Assembly: GCA_039817415.1 (NCBI GenBank)
Contig: JBCBVV010000015.1
Coordinates: 1 to 64,000 of the forward strand
Source of the DNA: JALEFZ01 sp039817415
GTDB lineage: Bacteria > Bacteroidota > Bacteroidia > J057
Length of the DNA stretch: 64,000 nt
Reading direction: 5' to 3'
Shown: positions 44,323 through 53,349 of the stretch, piece after piece
How the letters are laid out: each line of letters opens with the position of its first letter
Numbering within the stretch: position 1 is the stretch's first letter
Translations under genes and position numbers: made by a program
Notes under the pieces: generated by a model
Seen by the model: the letters and a program-made list of their open reading frames with translations, nothing else
Told to the model about the DNA's origin: nothing
Database searches by the model: none

Positions 44323-46713
44323 TTATTTCTTCTTGGGCGACTTTTTGGTAGTACTCTTTGTTGCCTTCTTGGTGTCGTCTTTGGCCGCTTTAGACTTGGC
44401 TGATGACTTTCTTGTTCCTCGCTTAGGCTTATTCTTATTTTCTTCAAATAGCCTGTGCGCATCATCAATGGTAATCGTTTCCGGCTCGACATCCTTGGGA
44501 AGTTTTACGTTCGTTCCCTGGTATTTCAGATAGGGCCCCCAGCGACCACGAAGGATTTGAATGTCCTCCGTGAAGGATTTGATGATTTTATTTGCCTCTA
44601 TTTCACGCTTCTTCTTAATCAGTACAATCGCTCGCTCCAATTCAATGGTGTATGGATCATCTCCATCTTCCAAAGAGGCAAAGAGTTTGCCCAGCTGAAC
44701 ATAAGGGCCGAATCGACCAATATTGGCTTTGACAGGCTGTTCCTCAAATTCACCCAAGACTCTTGGAAGTTTGAACAATTCCAAGGCTTCTTCTAGGGTA
44801 ATTGTTTCCAATCGTTGGTTGGAACGGAGAGAGGCAAACTTTTTCTTTTCGTCTTCAGGATCACCGATCTGTACCATTGGACCGTATCTCCCCAGACGGG
44901 CGATTATTTGTTTTCCAGACTTTGGATCTTCCCCTAATACACGTTCGCCGCTAGCTCGTTCGGCAGTTTCTTGTATTTCTTTGATTAAAGGATCGAAGTC
45001 TTCATAGAACTCAGAAAGAAGGTCTTGCCATATTTCTTGCCCTTCTGCGATATGGTCAAATCTTCCTTCCATGTTAGCGGTGAAGCTATAATCCAAAATG
45101 GAGGGGAAAAACTTCACCAAGAAATCATTTACGACCATTCCTAGATCAGAAGGAAAGAGTTTAGATTTTTCGGCTCCGGTAATTTCTGTTTTGACACCTT
45201 CTGATACTTGATCGTCTCTCAGGGTGAGCAAACCAAGGTTTCTTGGATGGCCTTCCCTTGTCTCCTTGACAACGTAAGTACGTTTGATGATGGTAGAAAT
45301 TGTAGGTGCATAAGTAGAAGGTCTACCAATTCCGAGCTCCTCCAGCTTTTTCACCAAGCTTGCTTCTGTATACCTTGGAGCAGCTCGAGAGAAGCGTTCA
45401 AGGGCTTGCATGTAGTCAAGCGTCAGTTTTTCTCCTACTACCATGGGGGGCAGTACGCCTTTTGCTTCTTCGTCCTCATTTTCCTCATCCTTGGATTCAA
45501 GGTAAACTTTGAGGAAGCCATCGAACTTCAATACCTCACCCTTGGCTTTGAAAATGGCTTTGTTGGTAGAAACTTCAATATCTACCGTGGTTTTCTCTAG
45601 CTGTGCATCTGACATCTGAGAAGCCAGGGTCCTTTTCCAAATCAATTCGTAGAGACGTAGTTCATTGCGTCCCATTTCTGCGTTATCCAGTTTGGTTCTG
45701 GATAGGTCAGTTGGACGAATGGCTTCGTGTGCCTCTTGGGCATTGGTTGTTTTGGACTTGTATGTTCTTTCCTTGTGGTAGTTGTCTCCATAAAGATTTC
45801 CAATGACATCTTTCGCCTGATCTTTGGCTTGCTGGGAAAGATTTACGCCATCGGTACGCATGTAGGTGATGTAACCTGCTTCATACAAGGTCTGCGCGAC
45901 ACGCATGGTTTGCTGTACAGAGAAGCTAAGCTTGCGGCTGGCTTCCTGTTGGAGGGTCGAAGTGGTAAATGGAGCCGCTGGACTTTTCTTGGCAGGCTTG
46001 GTTTCCAGATTGGTAATCTGATATTCCGCCCCAGCACAGGAGCTTAAGAAATCTTTGGCCGTAGCCAAGTCTGGAATTCTTTTGCCTAGTTCGGCTTTGA
46101 TTTTGGCCCCTTTTTCAAGAATAAACTCAGCACTTACCTTATAAGTAGAGGTAGGGGTGAAATTGATGATTTCGCGCTCTCGCTCTACAATCAACCTAAC
46201 AGCTACCGACTGTACACGGCCTGCTGATAATCCAGTTCTCACTTTTCTCCAAAGAATGGGAGAAAGTCGGAAACCTACAATCCTATCCAGAATCCTTCTT
46301 GCTTGTTGGGCGTTGACCAGGTTTTGATCAATGGTTCGAGGATTGGCGATGGCTTTGGTGATGGCAGTTTTCGTAATCTCATTGAAGACAATTCTTCTTG
46401 TGTTGATGAGATCAAGTCCTAAAACATGAGCAAGATGCCAAGAAATAGCTTCTCCCTCACGGTCTTCATCCGTAGCCAACCACACTTCATCGTGCTTGGA
46501 AATGAGCTCTTTCAGCTCCTTGATTACATTTTTCTTGTCTGAAAGAACCTCATATTTCGGCTTAAACCCATTGGAGATGTCAATGGCCTTGTCATCTTTG
46601 GGAAGGTCTCTCACATGCCCGTAACTCGCTTTCACTGTAAAGTCCTTCCCAAGGTACTTTTCAATCGTCTTGGCTTTGGCAGGGGACTCTACAATTAATA
46701 AATTCTTCGCCAT
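44323..46713 (-). CDS. topA: DNA topoisomerase I
   Basis: This 796-residue type IA topoisomerase relaxes negative supercoils. The Toprim domain starts at LLIVESPAKAKTIEKYLG with the acidic pair in WLATDEDREGEAISWHL. The catalytic tyrosine is in GYITYMRTDGVNLS. The C-terminal repeats (IIARLGRYGPMVQIG, KANIGRFGPYVQLG, GRWGPYLKYQG) are the cysteine-free topoisomerase repeat form instead of zinc fingers. A lysine-rich tail (SSAKSKAAKDD ... KKSPKKK) probably adds DNA contact. The normal Bacteroidota length is about 800-850. Confidence 0.96.
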   Translation of the reverse strand: MAKNLLIVESPAKAKTIEKYLGKDFTVKASYGHVRDLPKDDKAIDISNGFKPKYEVLSDKKNVIKELKELISKHDEVWLATDEDREGEAISWHLAHVLGLDLINTRRIVFNEITKTAITKAIANPRTIDQNLVNAQQARRILDRIVGFRLSPILWRKVRTGLSAGRVQSVAVRLIVEREREIINFTPTSTYKVSAEFILEKGAKIKAELGKRIPDLATAKDFLSSCAGAEYQITNLETKPAKKSPAAPFTTSTLQQEASRKLSFSVQQTMRVAQTLYEAGYITYMRTDGVNLSQQAKDQAKDVIGNLYGDNYHKERTYKSKTTNAQEAHEAIRPTDLSRTKLDNAEMGRNELRLYELIWKRTLASQMSDAQLEKTTVDIEVSTNKAIFKAKGEVLKFDGFLKVYLESKDEENEDEEAKGVLPPMVVGEKLTLDYMQALERFSRAAPRYTEASLVKKLEELGIGRPSTYAPTISTIIKRTYVVKETREGHPRNLGLLTLRDDQVSEGVKTEITGAEKSKLFPSDLGMVVNDFLVKFFPSILDYSFTANMEGRFDHIAEGQEIWQDLLSEFYEDFDPLIKEIQETAERASGERVLGEDPKSGKQIIARLGRYGPMVQIGDPEDEKKKFASLRSNQRLETITLEEALELFKLPRVLGEFEEQPVKANIGRFGPYVQLGKLFASLEDGDDPYTIELERAIVLIKKKREIEANKIIKSFTEDIQILRGRWGPYLKYQGTNVKLPKDVEPETITIDDAHRLFEENKNKPKRGTRKSSAKSKAAKDDTKKATKSTTKKSPKKK

Positions 46714-46980
46714 AATGCTTTCAATGACCAGTTTATATTAATGCTGGCTAATTATTCAATAGTTTGAGGATCTACAAAACTAACTCCAAAAATGAAAAAT
46801 CGGTTTTATTCTCTTAATCTGAACATGCTTTATTTGGCACGATATTAAACAAAACTCAATTTTCATATTGCTTCGTTGCTGCGAAAATAAAATAATCCTG
46901 TTAAATCAGAGAGTTTACTCTAGGAACTTTTCAAGATTCTTGATTGTTTGCAGCGCAATAATGTAAGATCCGGCCTAAAT

Positions 46981-47448
46981 ATGTCACAATACGGTTCAAA
47001 TAATATTTCAGTTGAGCGAGTAGACTATGATGATGCTTTTAACCGAGTTTTTAGCATTCGGAAAGCTGTTTTTGTAGACGAACTGGAAGTGGATCACGAA
47101 GACGATTATGACGGATTCGATCACCTGGCCCATCATTATCTGGTCAGAATGGATGATCAGGCGGTAGCGACAGGCAGATGGAGAAGGACCCAAACAGGGG
47201 GAAGGTATAGAATCGAAAGGATTGCCGTCCTAAAAGATTATCGGAGAATGCATGTAGGAACTTTCCTGCTAAAGTCAATTCTACATGACATCCCTAAGGA
47301 TAAAGAGATATTTGTTCATGTCCCGGTGAAGTTTGTCGCTTTTTTCAAATCCCTCGGATTCATTGAGACGGGATTCCTATTCGAAGAAGCTGGCCTCAAC
47401 CATCAAAAGCTGATCTACAAAGAACAAGTTGAAGTGGGTGTTTCCTGA
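46981..47448 (+). CDS. GNAT family acetyltransferase
   Basis: This 155-residue protein has a start chosen at the ATG 46981 (MSQYGSN); an upstream TTG at 46948 is less likely. RIERIAVLKDYRRMHVGTFLLKSIL contains the acetyl-CoA R-x-x-x-x-G/A loop, and FVHVPVKFVAFFKSLGFIETG is the usual closing strand of ElaA/YitI-like GNATs. The substrate is not predictable. Confidence 0.83.
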   Translation: MSQYGSNNISVERVDYDDAFNRVFSIRKAVFVDELEVDHEDDYDGFDHLAHHYLVRMDDQAVATGRWRRTQTGGRYRIERIAVLKDYRRMHVGTFLLKSILHDIPKDKEIFVHVPVKFVAFFKSLGFIETGFLFEEAGLNHQKLIYKEQVEVGVS

Positions 47449-47570
47449 TTTACCTATTGTTTGACCAATCATGCACACCTTAATATGAGAGCCTAAGTAC
47501 TAACTTTCTCAGCCTAAAGGACGTATGTTTGTTTAGCGACTAGTCGATTTTGGGAAAGTATTTTCTCCAT

Positions 47571-47601
47571 TTTACAAATTCCTAATTTTAGGTTAAACTT
47601 G
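47571..47601 (+). promoter_or_regulatory. Promoter with CCTAATTTTAGG palindrome
   Basis: TTTA (47571-47574), 19 bp and TAAACTTG (47594-47601) approximate the Bacteroidota promoter. Between the boxes is the palindrome CCTAATTTTAGG (47581-47592), identical over 13 bases (with the next T) to the one at the suf promoter. A second dyad, TGATATT-TCA-AATATCA, follows at 47621-47637. Confidence 0.45.
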
Positions 47602-47670
47602 TGATGGATAAATAAATTCCTGATATTTCAAATATCATATTATTATTCCCCTGCTCAATATCACAAACCT

Positions 47671-47883
47671 ATGCAAACTGCTCAGTTAATTCAGCAATCA
47701 AAAGAATTGCGCAGCTTGATGATACAAGCTCAGGAAATTGCCGAAAAACTTCACGCTCAGCTTCCTGAATTCGATGAACCAGCCATGTTGGCACAATGTA
47801 GCGTGTTAAGAACCTTTCTCCTGCAAGCAGAAAGACAAGAAGAAGTCCTTTCCAGTATGCTTCAGGCCAAAGCAGAGAACTAG
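47671..47883 (+). CDS. Small helical hypothetical protein
   Basis: This 70-residue protein has no signal peptide and is all helix-forming: MQTAQLIQQSKELRSLMIQAQEIAEKL and SVLRTFLLQAERQEEVLSSMLQAKAEN look like a two-helix coiled-coil hairpin. It lies 46 bp before the RecB-like helicase gene on the same strand and may be co-transcribed. I do not recognise a family. Confidence 0.55.
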   Translation: MQTAQLIQQSKELRSLMIQAQEIAEKLHAQLPEFDEPAMLAQCSVLRTFLLQAERQEEVLSSMLQAKAEN

Positions 47884-47928
47884 CTTTCCTAACATATTTT
47901 CCTAGCTGGTCATTTTTAAACCAGCTTC

Positions 47929-50900
47929 ATGTCTTCATCTGAGATTAGATCGGATGAAGATTTTTTGTTTGCTTATATTCGGAATCAAAGTCCTTACACG
48001 CTGCCTATTATGAGTACTCAAGATCAGGGATTGGTCATATACAAATCATCAGCAGGTTCTGGAAAAACCTATACCCTGGTTTTGGAATACCTGAAAATTA
48101 TCATCCTCGATCCGGGGAGTTACCGACATATATTGGCCGTTACCTTCACAAACAAGGCAACAGAGGAAATGAAGAACAGGATCATCTCCTCTCTCGGGAC
48201 CCTTGCCACACGGGAACTCTCCTACCTCAAAAAGACACACTATTATCAGACTCTTGATGAACATCTCAAGAATCACATCAAGGAACCAAAATTTAGCGTT
48301 CAAAAGCAGGCAAGAACAGCGCTGAACTACATTCTGAATGATTATTCCAACTTTGCCGTAAGTACCATTGAGTCGTTCTTCCAGAGAATTGTGCGGGCCT
48401 TTGCTCGTGAATTGAACATTCCCCTGGGTTATGATGTGGAGATGCGGCAAGATGTGGTACTGGATCAAATTATTGCCCAAACCTTATTGGAAGTTGGGCA
48501 AAACAAAGAACTGACGAAGCTTTTTATCCAGTTTGTATCGAGAAATTTAAGTGACGAAAAGGGCTGGAATGTAGATAATGAGGTTAAACGAATCGGAGGA
48601 GAAATTTTTAAAGAAAATTTCCAAAACCTAGTGGTCAATGCCGGCGAAGAAAAACTTGAAATTCCAGTTGAGAGTTTAATCAAGATGGCTCGTGAGGTGA
48701 GATCTATCCGAGAGAAGTTTGAAAAATCCATGGCTCAAATGGCAGAAGATGCCCTGGATAGGATTGCTAAACAGGGGCTTATCCTAAAGGACTTTAAATA
48801 TGGGGACAAAGGGGTACCTGGCTATTTCCTAAATATTCTAAGAAAGCAAGATTACATCCCCGGCAAAAGGGCTCGGGAAGCCTACGATAATCCAGAAAGT
48901 TGGGTGGCCAAAACAGGTCCCAAAAGAGAAATCGCCTTGTCTGCTGTGCAAGGAGGCCTTCAGGATTACCTCAACTCGGCCATTGATCTATATGATCAGG
49001 AATATTCGCTTTATAATACAGCCGTACAGATCTCGCGAACGATTTATTCATTTGGGGTCTTAAATAATCTGCGCGAGAAACTCAACGATTACAGAAGGGA
49101 TCACACCCAACTGATTATTTCTGACACGAATTTCCTCCTCAAAGAAATCGTGCAACATCATTATGATCATGCTCCTTTTATCTATGAAAAGGTAGGCACA
49201 CAATTTCTGTATTACCTCTTAGATGAGTTTCAGGATACCTCTGAAATGCAATGGAAGAATATTCTTCCCCTCTTGTTAGAGGCTTTGGCACAAGGAAAAA
49301 AGAGCTTGATTGTAGGGGATGTCAAACAGGCCATTTACCGATGGAGAAATGGGGATTGGAAATTGTTGTTGGAAGAAGTTGAAAAGGATATTGGCCAAAG
49401 TGGACAGGTTCCGGCTATTGAAAGCCTTCAGAACAATTGGAGGACTGCCAAGGAAATCGTCGACTTCAACAACTCCTTCTTTATAGCTGCAGCAAAGCTT
49501 CTAGGGGAGGAATTAGGCGGAGATGGGAAATATCAAAGAGCTTACCATGAAGTGGTTCAAACTGCTCGGAAAACAGCCTTGCCAGGCTTAGTGGATATTC
49601 GCTTTTTCGATAAGCCCAAAAGAGGAGAAGAAGAAGCCAAAAGCTGGAAGGAAAAAGCCATGCTTGACATGCTTGAGGAACTTCAACAAATCAAGGAAGA
49701 TGGCTTCCAATTTAAGGATGTAACTATACTTGTAAGGAGAAATTTTGATGGAGTTCAGATTGCCGAATTCCTTCAAAAACATGAGATTCAGGTGGTTTCC
49801 GCAGAATCTTTGCTTTTGATTAGCGATCCAAAAGTCAGGTTGATTCAGGCCATGCTTCAGCATTTGAATCATGAGGAAGATGCCATTGCCAAAGCGAGTC
49901 TAGCCTACTCATTCCAGTTATTGCTGCGGGAAGAGGAGACGGATCATACTTGGTTTTCTGATATTGAGGAAAATCTTTCGCACATGCTATTGTCAGAAGA
50001 GAAAGACCGGCTTCGACAATTCCCAGTTTACGCCTGTGTCGAAGAGATTTTGAGCATTTTTCCTATTTTGAAATCCCCTGTAAATGCCTATGTCCAAGGA
50101 TTTTTGGATGCTGTTCTGGAATATGCCTCCACGCAAGACTCAAGTATTTCTGGTTTTTTAGAATGGTGGGAACAAGAGCGGACAAAGCGTTCTATCTATG
50201 CAGCGCCCAACCCTGAAGCTGTGCAGATTATGACCATTCACAAGTCCAAGGGCTTGGAGTTTCCCATTGTCATGATGCCTTTTGCAGATTGGGATATTCT
50301 TCCAAAAGATTCGGGCGTTTTGTGGGTAAAACCAGAAGAAGGACCGTTGAAATCCTTTGATTTCTTCCCAATTCATCCAAATAAAAGGCTGATTTCTTCT
50401 GCTTTTTCTCAAGCCTATCAGCAGGAATTGACAGATTCAAAACTCGACAACCTCAATGTGCTCTATGTCGCATTTACAAGGGCTCAATATAGATTGTATG
50501 TTTTCTCTCAAAGTCCTTCCAAGAGCAAGAAGAATGACTTATTTGATGCTGGGATTGGCCATATCCATTCGCTATTGCATCATACTCTTCTTGCGATGTC
50601 TCCCGAATCCATGGATGACAATCAATTGCTTCTTGGACAAAAATTTCACGCTAGCAAGATCAAGGAAAAAGAAGACAAAGATGCTCCAGTAAGTACAGCC
50701 CTTGGAGTGGTTGAAAATTCGCTATCCAATTGGGGTGAAAATATCCGGGTGAAGTATCAGATCAACCCAGATGATCCTAGGCCACTTGACCAAGACCATG
50801 CCCAATTGAGAGAAGGTAACTTGCTACACGACGCCTTGGATTTTGTGATCGTGGAAGGTGATACAGAAATGGCTGCTCATAAAATGTACCTAAAAGGACT

Positions 50901-51225
50901 TGTTGATATAGAGGAGCGTAATCGTCTGAAAGCCAGATTGGAAGATGTGGTTAGCCACAAAGATGCTAAGGTATGGTTTGACGGGAGTTGGACAGTCAAA
51001 AATGAAGCAGATATTATCACAGGCGACGGAAAACTCTTGCGTCCAGATCGTGTCATGCTAAAGGGACAGGAAGTTGTGGTGGTAGATTACAAAACAGGTC
51101 TTCCCAGCGACTACCACCAAAGACAGCTTGCTCGCTATATCAAAGTTCTGAAAGACATGGGATATACCGATGTAAAGGGTTATCTGTATTACCTTTCCCT
51201 AAATAGCGTAGATGCGGTTGTCTAA
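47929..51225 (+). CDS. UvrD/RecB (AddA)-like helicase with C-terminal nuclease
   Basis: This 1098-residue superfamily 1A helicase has Walker A in IYKSSAGSGKTYTLVLEYLK, motif II in YLLDEFQDTSEMQW, motif III-like GDVKQAIYRWRNGD, and motif VI in LNVLYVAFTRAQ. The C-terminal 150 residues end with a RecB-family nuclease core (RPDRVMLKGQEVVVVDYKTGLP, then RQLARYIKVL). It probably resects double-strand breaks with an AddB-like partner encoded elsewhere. The conserved part begins at 48010 (MSTQDQGL), so the 27 residues before it may not be translated. It overlaps the convergent zinc-ribbon gene by 4 bases. Confidence 0.88.
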   Translation: MSSSEIRSDEDFLFAYIRNQSPYTLPIMSTQDQGLVIYKSSAGSGKTYTLVLEYLKIIILDPGSYRHILAVTFTNKATEEMKNRIISSLGTLATRELSYLKKTHYYQTLDEHLKNHIKEPKFSVQKQARTALNYILNDYSNFAVSTIESFFQRIVRAFARELNIPLGYDVEMRQDVVLDQIIAQTLLEVGQNKELTKLFIQFVSRNLSDEKGWNVDNEVKRIGGEIFKENFQNLVVNAGEEKLEIPVESLIKMAREVRSIREKFEKSMAQMAEDALDRIAKQGLILKDFKYGDKGVPGYFLNILRKQDYIPGKRAREAYDNPESWVAKTGPKREIALSAVQGGLQDYLNSAIDLYDQEYSLYNTAVQISRTIYSFGVLNNLREKLNDYRRDHTQLIISDTNFLLKEIVQHHYDHAPFIYEKVGTQFLYYLLDEFQDTSEMQWKNILPLLLEALAQGKKSLIVGDVKQAIYRWRNGDWKLLLEEVEKDIGQSGQVPAIESLQNNWRTAKEIVDFNNSFFIAAAKLLGEELGGDGKYQRAYHEVVQTARKTALPGLVDIRFFDKPKRGEEEAKSWKEKAMLDMLEELQQIKEDGFQFKDVTILVRRNFDGVQIAEFLQKHEIQVVSAESLLLISDPKVRLIQAMLQHLNHEEDAIAKASLAYSFQLLLREEETDHTWFSDIEENLSHMLLSEEKDRLRQFPVYACVEEILSIFPILKSPVNAYVQGFLDAVLEYASTQDSSISGFLEWWEQERTKRSIYAAPNPEAVQIMTIHKSKGLEFPIVMMPFADWDILPKDSGVLWVKPEEGPLKSFDFFPIHPNKRLISSAFSQAYQQELTDSKLDNLNVLYVAFTRAQYRLYVFSQSPSKSKKNDLFDAGIGHIHSLLHHTLLAMSPESMDDNQLLLGQKFHASKIKEKEDKDAPVSTALGVVENSLSNWGENIRVKYQINPDDPRPLDQDHAQLREGNLLHDALDFVIVEGDTEMAAHKMYLKGLVDIEERNRLKARLEDVVSHKDAKVWFDGSWTVKNEADIITGDGKLLRPDRVMLKGQEVVVVDYKTGLPSDYHQRQLARYIKVLKDMGYTDVKGYLYYLSLNSVDAVV

Positions 51226-52325
51226 CTTCCTTGCATAAACAAATAGGCGATAAGCCCCGCTAATAGTAGACCAAAAAGGGAGGCTAAGGCGATTTTCCAT
51301 GGCGATTTAGGCTTTCTGCCTGCAATCTCACCGGTTTGCCCATTAACCAAAAACTGAAAGGACTTATCCTTGTATTTGTAAGCAGCGACCCATACAGGAT
51401 AGAGCATATGCTTGAAGGTTAAGCCTTCCTTGTGGGTATCAACACGCAAAAATCTATGGGTATCACCAGGCACATCGTTGGCACACATAGACTTAATCCT
51501 CGCATCCATGATTTGGTCTCCTCGACGAAAGCCATCCTTGACATCCTTCTGATACAATTCTGTTTCCCAGCCTAAGAGATATTGACTGTCAAAATTGGTA
51601 AGTTCTTCTGGATGAAAGGGGAGGATGATGTTCATCAGGTCTTCCGGAACACCATGCGATGCCAATACCGTTACATCATCAAAAAAATGGTCAAGTTTCC
51701 CGCTTGTATGGTACCAGCGTATTTTTCTGACACGTCTACTTTGGCGCTTCCCTTCGGCATCCGTGTAATATTGGGTTTCATAATAATAATCCCCCGACTG
51801 AGCCGTCCAACTTGAATAAGTAAAAGCATCAAACGTCCAAAAAGGAAGGTATACCCCATGCAAATTTTTGATTTTAGCATACTTGACTAGATTATTGGGT
51901 GTAAACCAACCTTTGGTCAAGAATCCTTTGTACTGTTTCAGGGCTTCTTCCTTTGTGATTTTAAAGGGAATGAGGCCCATAGGTTTGATGATTCGTGTTT
52001 CAGTGGCGGTTTCATTGACCTTCTCCGAACCACAAAAGGGGCAACTAATACGTACTTTGTCTTCAGGAAAAGATGTTTCTGAGCCACAATTATCACAATG
52101 GAAAACCTTTACTTCAATCTCAATGTCCTCCGATCTAGACATGAGCCGGCTGTCCAGGTGTAGAGGATGCTCTTCAATTTGATCCGTTTGGGGAACCAGA
52201 ACCTTTGTATAATCACAATGCTGACAGTGTAAGCCTTGCTTCTTTATGTTGAAGACTACCTTAGGCGACCCGCAATTAGGGCATTGGACGCCTCTCAATG
52301 TTTTATTTTCCGGTATTTGACTCAT
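51222..52325 (-). CDS. Double zinc-ribbon protein with C-terminal TM helix
   Basis: This 367-residue protein has two N-terminal zinc ribbons (CPNCGSPK...CQHCDY, then CDNCGSET...CPFCGSEKV). The conserved stretch WFTPNNLVKYAKIKNLHGVYLPFWTFDAFTYSSW and a Tyr-rich region follow, with VYPVWVAAYKYKDKSFQFLVNGQTGEIAGRKP-type sequence and one C-terminal TM helix (IALASLFGLLLAGLIAYLFM). Some genomes call such proteins 'primosomal protein N'-like' because of the ribbons, but no helicase motifs are present. It should be tail-anchored with the zinc domain in the cytoplasm. Function unknown. It converges on the helicase gene. Confidence 0.72.
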   Translation of the reverse strand: MSQIPENKTLRGVQCPNCGSPKVVFNIKKQGLHCQHCDYTKVLVPQTDQIEEHPLHLDSRLMSRSEDIEIEVKVFHCDNCGSETSFPEDKVRISCPFCGSEKVNETATETRIIKPMGLIPFKITKEEALKQYKGFLTKGWFTPNNLVKYAKIKNLHGVYLPFWTFDAFTYSSWTAQSGDYYYETQYYTDAEGKRQSRRVRKIRWYHTSGKLDHFFDDVTVLASHGVPEDLMNIILPFHPEELTNFDSQYLLGWETELYQKDVKDGFRRGDQIMDARIKSMCANDVPGDTHRFLRVDTHKEGLTFKHMLYPVWVAAYKYKDKSFQFLVNGQTGEIAGRKPKSPWKIALASLFGLLLAGLIAYLFMQGS

Positions 52326-52403
52326 GGATATTGAAGATGATCCTTTTGCTTAGGGTTAAGGGGGAGTTTTGTATTCAGTTTATGCTGAACATACATATTT
52401 CCA

Positions 52404-52437
52404 TCAAAAAAAAGGGAAACAGACAAAGCTGCTTCCC
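52404..52437 (-). terminator. Terminator of the 52467 gene
   Basis: GGGAA-CAG and CTG-TTCCC form a stem with one mismatch (52414-52437), followed on the minus strand by a run of seven T. Confidence 0.65.
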
Positions 52438-52466
52438 TCATTATATCATTTATTCATTGAATTCAA

Positions 52467-53024
52467 TTAGGAGGGCTTGAATTCTCCAGCTACAGGACGA
52501 TATTCAAGTCCCATCTCTTTTTCAAGTGTATCCTCTACGAAAAGAGCATGGTCCATTTTGTTGAAACCAATATTCAGTTTAACGCCTTCTCCATCAGTCT
52601 TCAAAAGGTAAAGGTTGTACATGGATCCAGAACCTTCACCCATTTTATACTCCATGAGGTATAATTGATCAATCTCATTTAATGGGTATTCATGATTTTT
52701 TCCAAAGGGAAGTGGATCATGCGTAATGGAGAATTTTCCATTTCCTACAACGTAGTAAGTCTTGTTAAAGATTCCTCCAATAGCTAGGTACAACAAAAAT
52801 AAAGCACCTAAGCCAATAATTGCTACAACAAACCATAGAAAGGGTTCTTCCTGCATTTGCGCAGCCTTTTTGACCACAATTGTATGGACAAGAAAGGCCA
52901 TGAAAGCTACCATAGGAATGAGGATGTAATATCCTACATTGTGCCAACTTTGGCTAAGAATCAATCTCCCATTCTCCCTATTCACTTTGAATTTAGAGGG
53001 TCTTGGAACAACAGGATTTCTCAT
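52467..53024 (-). CDS. Small membrane protein, unknown function
   Basis: This 185-residue protein has two transmembrane helices near residues 28-48 (YYILIPMVAFMAFLVHTIVV) and 62-85 (FLWFVVAIIGLGALFLLYLAI). They are followed by a soluble beta-rich region (YVVGNGKFSITHDPLPFG, EYPLNEIDQLYLMEY) that resembles PH-like domains of small membrane proteins. Function unknown. Confidence 0.65.
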   Translation of the reverse strand: MRNPVVPRPSKFKVNRENGRLILSQSWHNVGYYILIPMVAFMAFLVHTIVVKKAAQMQEEPFLWFVVAIIGLGALFLLYLAIGGIFNKTYYVVGNGKFSITHDPLPFGKNHEYPLNEIDQLYLMEYKMGEGSGSMYNLYLLKTDGEGVKLNIGFNKMDHALFVEDTLEKEMGLEYRPVAGEFKPS

Positions 53025-53120
53025 AATGTTAAGATTAAAGATTCAATATAAAGATGAGATTTCCGGCTAAGGGTTGGAAAGCTGCTGATTCTTGTACACT
53101 AATCACTTTTTTTTAGACAG

Positions 53121-53153
53121 TTTGTTCTTTTCAAAAAGATTCTGATATATTTG
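53121..53153 (+). promoter_or_regulatory. his operon promoter
   Basis: TTTG (53121-53124), a 21-bp spacer and TATATTTG (53146-53153) give exact copies of both Bacteroidota promoter boxes, with a spacer two bases longer than the usual 19. Transcription should start near 53157-53161. Confidence 0.75.
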
Positions 53154-53159
53154 CGGCAG

Positions 53160-53249
53160 ATGGATAAGATAGTATTACATATCTCGAACTATATCAGCCT
53201 ACCCCAGGTTGACATCCATCATGTATCTCATCTCCATTCTCCCCTTTAG
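53160..53249 (+). CDS. hisL: Histidine leader peptide (hisL-like)
   Basis: A 29-codon ORF from ATG 53160 to TAG 53247-53249. The peptide contains five histidines, four of them in the last ten residues (HHVSHLHSPL). The His codons at 53217-53222, 53229-53231 and 53235-53237 lie just before the first hairpin of the attenuator. The start codon lies at or within a few bases of the expected transcription start, so translation may begin with almost no 5' leader. Frame, His density and position immediately upstream of hisG make this the leader of a transcription attenuator. The name is by analogy; there is no enzymatic product. Confidence 0.78.
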   Translation: MDKIVLHISNYISLPQVDIHHVSHLHSPL

Positions 53250-53316
53250 GGAGAAACAATATGACATATCATTTTTTGCAAATGATTGTTCTTACCCTTA
53301 AGAGCAACGTCTTTTT
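53237..53316 (+). terminator. his attenuator (pause, antiterminator and terminator helices)
   Basis: Segment 1 (TTCTCCC, 53237-53243) pairs with segment 2 (GGGAGAA, 53249-53255) as a 7-bp hairpin directly after the His codons. Segment 2 (53248-53260) can instead pair with segment 3 (53285-53298), using AGGG..AACAAT with ATTGTT..CCCT. Segment 3 (TTGTTCTT, 53286-53293) pairs with segment 4 (AAGAGCAA, 53300-53307), followed by CTTTTT. A ribosome stalled at the His codons would cover segment 1, free segment 2 and favour 2:3, preventing the terminator. The pairings are read by eye and include one G-U and small bulges. Confidence 0.68.
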
Positions 53317-53349
53317 CATTTATTCAACACTCACTAATCATATATATTC

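Noticed and set aside
45208..46047. Several 67-130-codon plus-strand frames inside topA
   Set aside because: They lack starts with context and match no family; topA itself covers the region.
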